Source of the DNA: Desulfovibrionaceae bacterium
Lineage (GTDB): Bacteria; Desulfobacterota; Desulfovibrionia; Desulfovibrionales; Desulfovibrionaceae
Reading direction: 5' to 3'
Assembly (NCBI GenBank): GCA_900770205.1
Contig: CAAGJV010000168.1
Coordinates: 1 to 14,204, forward strand
Length of the DNA stretch: 14,204 nt
The notes below the pieces were generated by a model, which did no database searches, was not told where the DNA came from, and saw nothing but the letters and a program-made list of their open reading frames with translations. The position numbers and the translations under genes were made by a program. Shown here piece after piece: positions 1-7,646 of the stretch; the stretch's first letter is position 1; each line of letters opens with the position of its first letter.

Positions 1-1991
1 CCGGCGTCGGCAAAACCGCCATTGCCGAAGGGCTTGCCCATCGGATTGTGAAGGGTGATGTTCCCGAAGGGCTGAAGAACAAGAAACTCATTGCCCTGGA
101 TATGGGAGCGCTGATTGCCGGTGCGAAATACCGCGGGGAATTCGAAGAGAGGCTGAAGGCCGTTCTTAATGAAGTGCAGAGGGCTGAAGGCCGCATCATT
201 CTGTTTATTGATGAGCTGCACACCATTGTGGGCGCGGGAAAGACTGATGGCGCCATGGATGCGAGCAATCTTCTCAAACCCATGCTGGCCCGCGGAGAGC
301 TCCACTGCATAGGGGCGACCACTATTGATGAGTACCGCAAGTATATCGAAAAAGATCCCGCGCTGGAGCGGCGTTTCCAGCCGGTACTTGTTGATGAGCC
401 AGGTAGGGAAGATGCCATTTCCATCCTGCGCGGCCTTAAGGAACGCTTTGAAGTCCATCATGGGGTCCGTATAAGCGATTCTGCCATTGTTGAGTCTGTG
501 GTGCTCTCGCAGAGATATATTTCCGACAGGCAGCTTCCCGACAAGGCTATCGATATCATCGATGAAGCGGCGGCCATGATACGCACGGAGATAGATTCTC
601 TTCCTTCTGAACTGGATGAGATCAACCGCAAGGTCATGCAGCTGGAAATAGAGAAAGAGGCTCTGCGCCGTGAAACAGACGATGCTTCCCGCGAGAGGCT
701 TCAGAAGCTGGAAAACGAGCTTGCCGAGCTGAGGGGTACGCAGGAAACGCTTCGCGCCCGCTGGGAAAAGGAAAAGAAATCCATTGATGGCGTGCGTCAG
801 CTTAAGGAGAAGATAGAGCAGACAAAGCATCAGATAGAAGAGGCGGAACGCTCTTACGACCTGGCGAAAGCCTCTCAGCTGAAATATGCCGTTCTGCCCG
901 ACCTTGAAAAACAGCTGAAGGAAACAGAGAAAACGGTGGCCGGTACCGGAACAGAGAAGGAGAAACGCCTCCTGAAGGAAGAAGTAGGCCCTGATGACGT
1001 GGCTGATATTGTTGCTCGGTGGACTGGCATACCCGTAACGAGGCTTTTGCAGTCGGAACGGGAAAAATTGCTGGAACTTCCTTCCCGTCTCCATGAGCGC
1101 GTTATTGGTCAGGATGAAGCCGTACAGGCGGTATCGGATGCCGTGCTTCGTGCGCGTGCCGGACTTTCCGACCCGCACCGTCCCTTAGGGTCGTTTATAT
1201 TCCTTGGCCCTACCGGCGTTGGCAAGACGGAATTATGCAAGACTCTGGCAGAAGCTCTTTTCGACACGGAAGACAACATGGTACGGCTGGACATGAGTGA
1301 GTACATGGAAAAGTTTTCCGTTTCCCGCCTCATCGGTTCGCCTCCAGGATATGTCGGCTATGAAGAGGGCGGGCAGCTGACGGAGGCGGTGCGCCGCAAA
1401 CCGTACAGCGTTGTTCTTTTCGATGAGGTGGAGAAGGCTCACCCCGATGTGTTCAACACGCTTCTTCAGCTTCTGGATGATGGACGATTGACAGACAGCC
1501 AGGGACGTACTGTTGATTTTCGCAATACCATCATCATTATGACTTCCAACATTGGTTCTTCGTTCATGCTGGATGGCATAGATAAGGATGGAGAATTCAA
1601 GGCTGGTGTGCGCGATGCCGTGATGGCGGAACTCAAGCGATTTTTCCGCCCGGAATTTTTAAACCGTGTGGATGAAACGGTGATGTTCTATCCTCTGCGC
1701 GCCGATCAGATAGGATCCATTGTGGATCTGCAGATGAAGAGCCTGCAGAAAAGGCTGGATGAACGCAAGATATCGGTAAGGCTTACCGATGATGCAAGGA
1801 GATTCATTGCGGAAACGGCATACGATCCGGCCTATGGAGCGCGTCCTCTCAAGAGGTGGATGCAGCACCATTTGGAAACGGCCCTTGCCAGAGCCGTGAT
1901 CAGCGGTGAAATACGCGACGGATGGAAGGTGAGTGTTCTTGTTGACAGAACAGAAGATGGCGGCACGCTCAGGTTTGAGAAAGAAGAGTAA
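1..1991 (+). CDS. clpB: ATP-dependent disaggregase ClpB, 5'-truncated by the window edge
   Basis: Hsp100 AAA+ disaggregase that, in this family, extracts polypeptides from aggregates in the cytoplasm together with DnaK/DnaJ/GrpE. The frame is open from base 3, where the tail of the first Walker A (GVGKT) is read, so the N-terminal domain and true start lie left of the window; the GTG at 48 is internal. In order one sees the rest of the first AAA+ domain with the pore-loop region KYRGEFEERL and Walker B LFIDELHT, then a charged middle domain of coiled-coil character (about 590-980) that separates ClpB from ClpA/ClpC. The second AAA+ domain follows, with Walker A GPTGVGKT (1206-1229), Walker B VVLFDEVEKAH, sensor TSNIG and the sensor-2 motif GARPLKR near the C terminus. 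Similarity to E. coli ClpB is continuous to the end and the frame is intact. The gene ends in TAA just before a strong terminator. Confidence 0.97.
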   Translation, partial: GVGKTAIAEGLAHRIVKGDVPEGLKNKKLIALDMGALIAGAKYRGEFEERLKAVLNEVQRAEGRIILFIDELHTIVGAGKTDGAMDASNLLKPMLARGELHCIGATTIDEYRKYIEKDPALERRFQPVLVDEPGREDAISILRGLKERFEVHHGVRISDSAIVESVVLSQRYISDRQLPDKAIDIIDEAAAMIRTEIDSLPSELDEINRKVMQLEIEKEALRRETDDASRERLQKLENELAELRGTQETLRARWEKEKKSIDGVRQLKEKIEQTKHQIEEAERSYDLAKASQLKYAVLPDLEKQLKETEKTVAGTGTEKEKRLLKEEVGPDDVADIVARWTGIPVTRLLQSEREKLLELPSRLHERVIGQDEAVQAVSDAVLRARAGLSDPHRPLGSFIFLGPTGVGKTELCKTLAEALFDTEDNMVRLDMSEYMEKFSVSRLIGSPPGYVGYEEGGQLTEAVRRKPYSVVLFDEVEKAHPDVFNTLLQLLDDGRLTDSQGRTVDFRNTIIIMTSNIGSSFMLDGIDKDGEFKAGVRDAVMAELKRFFRPEFLNRVDETVMFYPLRADQIGSIVDLQMKSLQKRLDERKISVRLTDDARRFIAETAYDPAYGARPLKRWMQHHLETALARAVISGEIRDGWKVSVLVDRTEDGGTLRFEKEE

Positions 1992-2021
1992 TCCCGCTTT
2001 TCTGCATAGGTAGGAAACCAT

Positions 2022-2060
2022 AAAAAAGCCTGCGGCAAGGATCATGCCGCAGGCTTTTTT
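2022..2060. terminator. Bidirectional terminator shared by clpB and cstA
   Basis: Perfect 16-bp inverted repeat (2022-2037 and 2045-2060) with a 7-nt loop. The arms begin with six A and end with six T, so each strand gives a GC-rich stem (GCCTGCGGCA) followed by a U tract. It lies 30 nt after the clpB stop and 48 nt after the cstA stop of the opposite strand, which is the arrangement expected for one intrinsic terminator serving two convergent genes. Confidence 0.93.
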
Positions 2061-2108
2061 ATGGCAGATGCTGCACATTATTGCAGCGAAGAAAGGGGAA
2101 AGTCTCCC

Positions 2109-3797
2109 TTATGCATGCTTCTTCTTGCTGGTAAGAACGGGCAGTGCTTCACGAACAAGGAAGATGGCAAGGATGAACAGTATGGCTGCAAGGCCGGCCT
2201 GCAGATAGGCGGCGAACATATCGCCCTGCCCGGCAGCGATGGCAACAACCTTGGCCTTGAAGGTAAGGAGAAGAGAGGAAAGCGTGACAAGAAGCATGAA
2301 TGCCATGGGAATGATGAACATTCTGTGGTTCTTTGCCGCATTCTTAAGCCAGGAGGCAACAGCGAGGAGGGCAAGGCCAGCGAGCAGCTGGTTGGACGCA
2401 CCGAAAAGGGGCCACACCTTGGCCCATCCGCCCATGCCGAAGGTGATGCCGATAACTACGGTAAAGGCCGTGGAGAAGTATTTGTTGCAAAGAACACGGC
2501 GGAATCCTGTGACGGTTTCCGGAGTTTCTCCCGGGTTCAGCCAGAATTCGGTGAACATATAGCGGGCAAGGCGGGTTCCGGTGTCAAGGGAGGTGAGGCA
2601 GAAGGCGGAAACGGAAAGGATCAGCAGTCCATAGGCGGTTTTCTGCGCTTCCGGGCTGGAGAGGCCGACGCTTGCGAGCATTTCAGAAATGCCGCGGGCA
2701 AAAACAGCCGTGGGAGGCATTTTGAAGGCAGCGTCTCCGGCCTTGGAGTAGATATAGCCGATAGCGATGAGGGAAACGATAGCCAGGGCGCATTCCACGA
2801 GCATGGCGCCGTAGCCGATGACCTTGGCGTTCTTTTCGTTGTTAAGCTGCTTTGAGGTGGTTCCGGAGGAAATGAGAGAATGGAATCCGGAGATGGCGCC
2901 GCAGGCGATGGTGACGAAGAGAACGGGGAACAGATACTGGCCGTTGACTTCAAAGCCGACAAAGGCAGGAAGGGAAAGGCTGGGATTGGCGCCGAACACG
3001 CCGATGACGGCGGCTATCATCATGGCATACAGCAGGAAGGAGCTGAGATAGTCGCGGGGCTGAAGAAGGATCCACACCGGGGTAACGGAGGCGATGAGAA
3101 TATAAACGCCGATAATGTACATCCATGTGGTGCCGGCAAGGTAGATGGGGCATTTCAGGCCGATGACGATGCAGGCCACAAGAACGATGATGCCTATGAC
3201 GGTGCAGACCGAGAGAGGCATATTCTTGCGGTAGACGCAGAAACCGAAGACAACAGCCATGAGGATAAACAGCAGGGAAATGGAAGCAGTGGAGCCGTTG
3301 GCCTCGATATGGGAACCATCGGGAGCAAAACCGTTGAACGTGCTGGCCACGATGGAAGCAAAGGCGGCAATAACAAGAAGCAGAGCTAGGTAGGCGAACA
3401 CGATGAACAGGCGTTTGGCGCGGACGCCGATATTCTGCGAGATGACTTCGCCGATGGAGGCTCCCTTGTGGCGGATAGATGCGAAGAGAGCGCCGTAGTC
3501 ATGGACGGCGCCGATAAAGATGCCGCCGATGACTATCCACAGGAAGCAGGGCAGCCAGCCGAAGAACGCCGCCTGGATGGGGCCGTTGATAGGGCCGGCA
3601 CCGGCAATGGATGAAAAGTGATGGCCGAAAAGAACGGGGGTTTTGGCAGGAACGTAGTCGATGCCGTCTTTCATGGTAACGGCAGGGGTGGCTTTCGTTT
3701 CATCAACGCCCCATTGCCTGGCAAGCCAGGAGCCATAAAAAACATAGCCGGCGATAAGGCAGGCAAATCCTATAAGAAGAAGTACGACGGAACTCAC
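2109..3797 (-). CDS. cstA: CstA-family carbon starvation protein (pyruvate/peptide transporter)
   Basis: Polytopic inner-membrane transporter of the CstA family. E. coli members CstA and BtsT have been linked to peptide and pyruvate uptake during carbon limitation, but the substrate here is not fixed by sequence. The family signature GHHFSSIAGAGPINGPI is at residues 58-74, preceded by DGIDYVPAKTPVLFGHH, and many hydrophobic segments span the rest of the protein. The 562-residue length fits the short CstA type rather than the roughly 700-residue E. coli form. I place the start at GTG 3797 and not at the in-frame ATG at 3824. A GGAGGAGG ribosome site sits about 7 nt before the GTG, and the GTG overlaps the upstream gene's TGA (GTGA). 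No ybdD/yjiX-like small partner gene follows; the gene ends at the terminator shared with clpB. Confidence 0.93.
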   Translation of the reverse strand: MSSVVLLLIGFACLIAGYVFYGSWLARQWGVDETKATPAVTMKDGIDYVPAKTPVLFGHHFSSIAGAGPINGPIQAAFFGWLPCFLWIVIGGIFIGAVHDYGALFASIRHKGASIGEVISQNIGVRAKRLFIVFAYLALLLVIAAFASIVASTFNGFAPDGSHIEANGSTASISLLFILMAVVFGFCVYRKNMPLSVCTVIGIIVLVACIVIGLKCPIYLAGTTWMYIIGVYILIASVTPVWILLQPRDYLSSFLLYAMMIAAVIGVFGANPSLSLPAFVGFEVNGQYLFPVLFVTIACGAISGFHSLISSGTTSKQLNNEKNAKVIGYGAMLVECALAIVSLIAIGYIYSKAGDAAFKMPPTAVFARGISEMLASVGLSSPEAQKTAYGLLILSVSAFCLTSLDTGTRLARYMFTEFWLNPGETPETVTGFRRVLCNKYFSTAFTVVIGITFGMGGWAKVWPLFGASNQLLAGLALLAVASWLKNAAKNHRMFIIPMAFMLLVTLSSLLLTFKAKVVAIAAGQGDMFAAYLQAGLAAILFILAIFLVREALPVLTSKKKHA

Positions 3798-4408
3798 TGT
3801 ATTTCCTCCTCCATGAGTGAGCATTTTCCCATATTGCCGCGCAGAAATTCAGAAAGATCCTGTCCTGCCCGGTTGACGGTAACGATACCTGTGCCAAGAT
3901 CCAGCGCTGCCGCACGAAAATCCATCCATCCGTGAAGAGAAAACAGAAAATCCTTGTGATGGCGCGTAGTACGCACCGCATGGGCGGCGTCTTCCTGTAC
4001 ATGATCACAGAGAAAAACCGCCGTAATGAAAGATGATCTGTGTTCCAGATGGGGGTGTATCTCCTGCATGCCAAGAGCAAGAGCTCTTTGCCGGCATGTT
4101 TCGTAGAATTCAGCATTCAGCTCTTCCAGGGAAAAGATATAGACGAATTCATTGATTTCCGCACGCCAGAGTTTCACCTTTCTGGAGAGAACGAAGCACT
4201 CATCAGCGGAATGAAAAGCATAGCATGAAGCAAGGAACGGCGTGCTTGGATCTGCGTTTTTTCTATCGAAAAAAACAGTATAGGCATCGTCGAGCTTAGC
4301 AAGCATATGAGTTCTGCTGATAGGCATTTCTGCTCCGTATGAGGAAGGTATACTCTCCGCCATTCCATGATAACAGACATGAAAAGGCTTTTTATTGTCA
4401 GTTATCAT
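3794..4408 (-). CDS. Hypothetical protein translationally coupled to cstA
   Basis: No family recognised. From the ATG at 4408 it is 204 residues, mostly soluble in character, with no signal peptide, membrane segment or nucleotide-binding motif visible. Notable stretches are an acidic/aromatic middle (WRAEINEFVYIFSLEEL), a His/Arg-rich patch (RTTRHHKDFLFSLHGWMDF) and an acidic C terminus (MEEEIQ). The start is uncertain. The frame extends to a TTG at 4474 (226 residues), but that has no ribosome site, whereas the ATG at 4408 is preceded by a weak CTGAGAG; an ATG at 4363 is a further option. Its stop codon overlaps the cstA start by 4 bp, and its last codons carry the cstA ribosome site, so the two are almost certainly co-expressed. 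A role in regulating or assisting CstA is only an inference from this coupling. Confidence 0.8.
   Translation of the reverse strand: MITDNKKPFHVCYHGMAESIPSSYGAEMPISRTHMLAKLDDAYTVFFDRKNADPSTPFLASCYAFHSADECFVLSRKVKLWRAEINEFVYIFSLEELNAEFYETCRQRALALGMQEIHPHLEHRSSFITAVFLCDHVQEDAAHAVRTTRHHKDFLFSLHGWMDFRAAALDLGTGIVTVNRAGQDLSEFLRGNMGKCSLMEEEIQ
3798..3812 (-). promoter_or_regulatory. cstA ribosome binding site inside the upstream gene
   Basis: On the minus strand GGAGGAGG followed by AAATACA leads straight into GTG 3797. The site lies within the last codons of the upstream gene. It decides the cstA start and implies translational coupling through the GTGA overlap. Confidence 0.8.
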
Positions 4409-4503
4409 GTTGAGACTCTCAGGGAAAAGAGTGACATAGTTGTTTTGAATAGCACCGGAAAGGTACCTGTACAAGAAAAATATCTATGTGAAAAAAAAAA
4501 TTA

Positions 4504-4530
4504 ATTATAAAGAACAAAGGCAAAAATCAA
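4504..4530 (-). promoter_or_regulatory. Candidate sigma-70-type promoter for the hypothetical gene and cstA
   Basis: On the minus strand a consensus TATAAT (4504-4509) is preceded by TTGATT (4525-4530) with a short 15-nt spacer. Transcription would begin near the T10 tract on that strand (4491-4500), giving a leader of about 90 nt to the ATG at 4408. The -10 is perfect, but the spacing is poor, so this is tentative. Confidence 0.35.
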
Positions 4531-4647
4531 ATTTTGTCAGAAAAAATATAATGTAAGGAAGTAGGAATTTCATACTTGACACAAGGAAAATAAAACATCA
4601 TGGATTGAAAAGGTTCTGATGGATTTATTTAACAGAAAGCATATACT

Positions 4648-4676
4648 TTGAAAAAAGATCACAGATTTTTTATGTT
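4648..4676 (+). promoter_or_regulatory. Candidate sigma-70-type promoter for the MucR-like gene
   Basis: TTGAAA (4648-4653), 17 nt, then TATGTT (4671-4676). The start point would be near 4683, giving a leader of about 70 nt. The -35 has five of six consensus bases and the -10 has four of six, in an AT-rich background where chance matches are common. Confidence 0.35.
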
Positions 4677-4752
4677 AGTTGGAAAGTATTTGCTCTATGT
4701 TATTAAAAGCACCTAAGCAAAAAAGAGAAACATAATCAACAAAGGAGACATC

Positions 4753-5205
4753 ATGAACGATTTTATTAAGGAAGCGATTGAATTGACAAAAGCCCAGGCA
4801 GCTGTTCGCCCCATGACAGAAGAGGAAATGGTGTCCATGATTATGAACATGGCCGGGCGCCTTCAGAATATTGCGGGGGCGGAAAATACGGTAGAGGAAG
4901 CTCCCGTGGAGGAAGAAAGGCCTTCCATCGCCGATGCAAAAAATTCCATCAGACAGAAAAGCATTACCTGCCTGGAATGCGGGCGTGTGATGAAGGTTAT
5001 TACGAAAAAGCACTTGGCTTTGCATGGGCTTGATGCTGCCACTTACCGTGAGAAATGGGGCTTGAAAAAGGGAACCCCCCTTGCAAGTAAAGAACTCCAG
5101 AAGGTGAGGCGTGCAAAAATGAAGGATATGAAGCTGTGGGAGAAGCGCGCCGCTGTTCGTGAACAAAAGGCAAAGATTGATTTCGGAAGCATAGAAGATC
5201 TGTAA
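4753..5205 (+). CDS. MucR/Ros-family zinc-finger transcriptional regulator
   Basis: Small DNA-binding regulator of 150 residues. The N-terminal half (1-65) is helical and acidic, as in MucR proteins, where that part mediates oligomerisation. The C-terminal half carries the Ros-type zinc finger with likely ligands Cys73, Cys76, His87 and His91 (CLECG...KKHLALHG), followed by the family's conserved TYREKWGLKKGTPL and a basic tail (RRAKMKDMKLWEKR). A good ribosome site, AAAGGAG at 4741-4747, precedes the ATG by 5 nt. Known MucR proteins are H-NS-like or specific regulators of surface polysaccharide, motility or virulence genes. The target here is unknown; the divergent cstA pair and its own promoter are obvious candidates by position only. 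It stands alone and ends before a hairpin shared with the convergent Crp/Fnr gene. Confidence 0.9.
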   Translation: MNDFIKEAIELTKAQAAVRPMTEEEMVSMIMNMAGRLQNIAGAENTVEEAPVEEERPSIADAKNSIRQKSITCLECGRVMKVITKKHLALHGLDAATYREKWGLKKGTPLASKELQKVRRAKMKDMKLWEKRAAVREQKAKIDFGSIEDL

Positions 5206-5274
5206 GGTGGCCGAAAGTACACATCAGAATGCATCGAGCACACAGATTTTGTTCGCACTGTGGGCAACGTATGC

Positions 5275-5310
5275 AAATTCCCGCTGTTTCGGAAGAATCA
5301 GCGGGAATTT
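5275..5310. terminator. Hairpin shared by the MucR-like and Crp/Fnr genes, likely bidirectional terminator
   Basis: Perfect 12-bp inverted repeat (5275-5286 and 5299-5310; AAATTCCCGCTG and its complement) with a 12-nt loop, lying between two convergent genes. The U tracts are short on both strands, so it is a weaker terminator than the one after clpB. Confidence 0.75.
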
Positions 5311-5328
5311 CTTTCATATCGCCAATCG

Positions 5329-6078
5329 TCATTCGCTGAGGCCATAGCGGAGAAGCTCTTCGGGATTAAGAATATTGATTTCTGTTTTTGTAAATGCTTC
5401 CAGAATATTGTTTGCTTTTAGCTGCGCAATAATATTGGAAAGGGTGACCTTATGCATATTGAGCAGAAGTGCCAGTTCACTTTGAGTGATGTTGGGATGT
5501 ATTTTTCTTTTCTGATAGAGACTGAACATTTCGTAGAGAAAAAGGCAGAGTCTGTTTGTCGGTTTAACATACATGTTGATACAGGCAAGTTTTGAGTAGC
5601 ACAGATCCTTAACAGCTTGGGAATAAGCCAGATTTTTGACGAGCATCGGGTTGATTTCCAAAAGGTTTTCGAAGGTAAGCTCGGGAGAGAATACAAAAAT
5701 GGTGGAATCTTCCAGCGCCTTGATGGGCATAATGTTAAATTGTCCTTCTGTAAGGAAAAAAGCTTCGTAAATAAGCGATCCGTGAAAAATAAAATGAGGC
5801 GTGAATATCTTTCCTTCCTGATTGATATTATAGATACATAGTTTTCCTTTTTTTAAATATATAATTGGTGCTTTTTCTATATCTGGATAAACAATATCGC
5901 CTTTTTTGAGAGTAACAGAATGGGATATGTCAAGAATATTTTCAAAAATAGTATTGGTATTGCATATAATTCCTGGTAAGGAATGAAGAATAGGGCAGGA
6001 TGAAGTATAGCTTGGAAATTCCCTGAATTTATAATGACTTTGCTTTGTTCCGAATGAAATCAGATGGGAAAGAAACAT
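5329..6078 (-). CDS. Crp/Fnr-superfamily transcriptional regulator, effector unknown
   Basis: One-component regulator of 249 residues with an N-terminal cyclic-nucleotide-binding-fold sensor domain (about 40-150), a linking helix and a C-terminal winged helix-turn-helix (about 195-235, NITQSELALLLNMHKVTLSNIIAQL). The phosphate-binding GE and R-S residues of cAMP-binding Crp are absent (the region reads GSLIYEAFFLTEGQFNI). The Cys pattern does not match the Fe-S cluster of FNR either, so a small-molecule effector other than cAMP is inferred. I start at ATG 6078, which has GGAG 5 nt upstream; an in-frame ATG at 6099 lacks this. The gene is much more AT-rich than its neighbours (one sampled 60-base line has 11 G or C). 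It lies directly downstream of, and on the same strand as, the transporter/flavoprotein operon, and is its most likely local regulator. CprK-like sensors sit in comparable positions beside reductase genes. Confidence 0.85.
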   Translation of the reverse strand: MFLSHLISFGTKQSHYKFREFPSYTSSCPILHSLPGIICNTNTIFENILDISHSVTLKKGDIVYPDIEKAPIIYLKKGKLCIYNINQEGKIFTPHFIFHGSLIYEAFFLTEGQFNIMPIKALEDSTIFVFSPELTFENLLEINPMLVKNLAYSQAVKDLCYSKLACINMYVKPTNRLCLFLYEMFSLYQKRKIHPNITQSELALLLNMHKVTLSNIIAQLKANNILEAFTKTEINILNPEELLRYGLSE

Positions 6079-6098
6079 ACGGACTCCATATCGATGCA

Positions 6099-6162
6099 AT
6101 AGTTATGTATGAAATGATATATGAGAGAATATAAAATAACTATAAAAAAGTAAAATATAGTT
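6099..6162. repeat. Repeated ATAGTT half-sites upstream of the Crp/Fnr gene, candidate operators
   Basis: ATAGTTAT at 6099-6106 is the exact inverse of ATAACTAT at 6136-6143. A third copy at 6156-6162 (TATAGTT) forms a 7-bp inverted repeat with AACTATA at 6138-6144, with an 11-nt spacer. All lie within 90 bases upstream of the regulator start. The region is very AT-rich, so some matching by chance is expected. Confidence 0.4.
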
Positions 6163-6190
6163 GAGAAAAGGTTTCATGAAAAGCATACGA

Positions 6191-6226
6191 GATTCCCAGC
6201 TCTTCTATGGAGAAGAGCCGGGAATC
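6191..6226 (-). terminator. Hairpin after the transporter gene, probable operon terminator
   Basis: 16-bp arms (6191-6206 and 6211-6226) with a 4-nt loop, beginning 21 nt after the transporter stop codon. The single mismatch on the plus strand becomes a G-U pair in the minus-strand RNA, so the stem is complete only in the operon transcript. The U tract after it is broken (TCGTATGCTTTTC), so termination may be partial and allow read-through into the regulator gene. Confidence 0.7.
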
Positions 6227-6246
6227 TGGAGAGAGGGGATGAAAGG

Positions 6247-7632
6247 TTACATAAGTCCGAGAGGTCTTGCTATGGCCAGAATAATGAGGGGAAGAACAAT
6301 AATCCACGCAATGGAGATGAAGATGCCCGGTTTAAACATGTCTCCCATCTTATAATATCCGGAATTGTAGGAAACGAGAGACACAGGATCGAGGGGAAGA
6401 AGCAGAGCAGCGGAAACGCTGAACGCCATGGGAATAGCGAGCATGGCAGCGTTTGTATGCATGGAGCCGGCAAGAGCAACGAGAGCGGGAATCATAACGG
6501 CAACGATGGCTGTGTTCACCGGGATGATGAGATGAACGGCAACAGTGAACGCGGAAATAACGGCTATCATCAGCCATAGCGGCATACCGGCGATTCCTCC
6601 AAGGCAATTGGAAGCTATCCAGGAAGCGGCTCCCTGATCCCAGAGCAGAACACCGAGCGAGTTTGCGGAACCGACAACCATAAGAACTTCCCACCCGATT
6701 TTATGCCCATCGGCAGCCCAGCGGATGAGGTTGACTCCAGGGAGAAGGAACAGCGTTGCTCCGAGAACGCAGGCAACGGGAAGAGGAATATGATGGATTT
6801 TATCTGTCATCCACAGAAGAATATTGATGGTGAGGATGATAAGAAATTTTATTTCTCCTGACTGCATTTTGCCCAGGTCGTTATATTCCTTTTCCACCAT
6901 ATCCATTCCAACAAGGGAATCCATTTCCGGAGGATAGACTTTAATGGTAAAGAACCATGCAACGGGAATAAGAAGAAGTACGATAGGCATGCCCACACAG
7001 GCCCATTCCAGAAAAGAAATGCTCGTGTGGGCGGTATCTTTAAGAAGACCTATGGTCATGGCGTTCATGGAGGATCCAGCAGGGGTTCCAACGCCGCCGA
7101 TAAGGCAGGCAAAGGGCAGGCCTATCATCATGGCTTTTCCAAAGGAACTCAGGTTTGGTTCGCATTTGTTGTTCTGCAGGATGACGAGCGCCACAGGAAC
7201 CAGCATGGCCATAACGGGAATGTCGGCAAGGATGGAAGAGAGAAGGCCTCCGGCCAGCATAAGATACAGAAGAAGTTTTTCCGGTTTTCCCCGTGACTTG
7301 ACGCTTGCCCAGAGCACAATGCGGCGGCTGAATCCTGAGTTCTGAAAGGCAAGCGAAACAACAAACATGGCAAAGACAAAAAAGACCGTAGGCGTTGCAA
7401 AATTTGCCATCATCTTTGGCAGCGGTGCGACATGGAAAACGGCAGGCAGCACCGTGAACAAGATGGCGGCAAAAGCGATGGGCAGGGCTTCCGTTACCCA
7501 GAACAGGACGGCGGCAAACATGAAGATTATGGACATGTGCCCCTTGGGAGTGAGCCCTTCCGGGGTGGGCAGAAGATAAAGAGCCAGAGAAAGCAGAATA
7601 ATCCCAATAAAGCAGACCAGTTTTTTCTGCAT
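6247..7632 (-). CDS. DASS (SLC13-like) family anion transporter
   Basis: Membrane carrier of 461 residues with about 11-12 hydrophobic segments, which fits the divalent anion:sodium symporter family. That family imports dicarboxylates, citrate or sulfate. Supporting signatures are FWVTEALPIAFAAI (44-57), LIGGVGTPAGSSMNAM (177-192) and NSGYYKMGDMFKPG (423-436). The two Ser-Asn-Thr motifs that bind Na+ and carboxylate in well-studied members are changed: the first aligns with Ala136-Asp137-Ile138 and the second with Val372-Asn373-Thr374. Substrate and coupling ion are therefore open. Start ATG 7632 is preceded by AGGAG at a 6-nt distance. It is the last gene of the operon with the flavoprotein and Fe-S/FAD genes, separated from the flavoprotein gene by 54 bases that hold a hairpin. 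By context it imports the substrate of the flavoprotein or exports the product. Confidence 0.88.
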   Translation of the reverse strand: MQKKLVCFIGIILLSLALYLLPTPEGLTPKGHMSIIFMFAAVLFWVTEALPIAFAAILFTVLPAVFHVAPLPKMMANFATPTVFFVFAMFVVSLAFQNSGFSRRIVLWASVKSRGKPEKLLLYLMLAGGLLSSILADIPVMAMLVPVALVILQNNKCEPNLSSFGKAMMIGLPFACLIGGVGTPAGSSMNAMTIGLLKDTAHTSISFLEWACVGMPIVLLLIPVAWFFTIKVYPPEMDSLVGMDMVEKEYNDLGKMQSGEIKFLIILTINILLWMTDKIHHIPLPVACVLGATLFLLPGVNLIRWAADGHKIGWEVLMVVGSANSLGVLLWDQGAASWIASNCLGGIAGMPLWLMIAVISAFTVAVHLIIPVNTAIVAVMIPALVALAGSMHTNAAMLAIPMAFSVSAALLLPLDPVSLVSYNSGYYKMGDMFKPGIFISIAWIIVLPLIILAIARPLGLM

Positions 7633-7646
7633 AGTGAGCTCCTATG

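Larger units (their letters stand above)
4409..4752. other. AT-rich divergent intergenic region
   Basis: About 340 bases between the hypothetical gene/cstA pair (-) and the MucR-like gene (+), strongly AT-rich and including a run of ten A at 4491-4500. No convincing ORF or RNA gene is visible. It holds candidate promoters for both directions, listed separately, and a consensus TTGACA at 4576-4581 that lacks a good -10 partner. Confidence 0.7.

Noticed and set aside
48..50. GTG as the start of the clpB reading frame
   Set aside because: The frame is open back to base 3 and the codons before it read as the Walker A of ClpB (GVGKT), so the GTG is internal.
2061..2855. Long plus-strand ORF opposite cstA
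   Set aside because: Composition-driven shadow of cstA on the other strand. The translation is Gly/Glu/Lys-rich with no family likeness, while cstA is unambiguous.
4441..4480. Possible sigma-54 promoter upstream of the cstA pair (GG and GC doublets)
   Set aside because: The doublets are 12 nt apart instead of the required 10, and the flanking consensus is poor.
4576..4581. Consensus TTGACA upstream of the MucR-like gene
   Set aside because: At 16-18 nt downstream there is no acceptable -10 (reads CATGGA). The pair at 4648/4671 is a better match.
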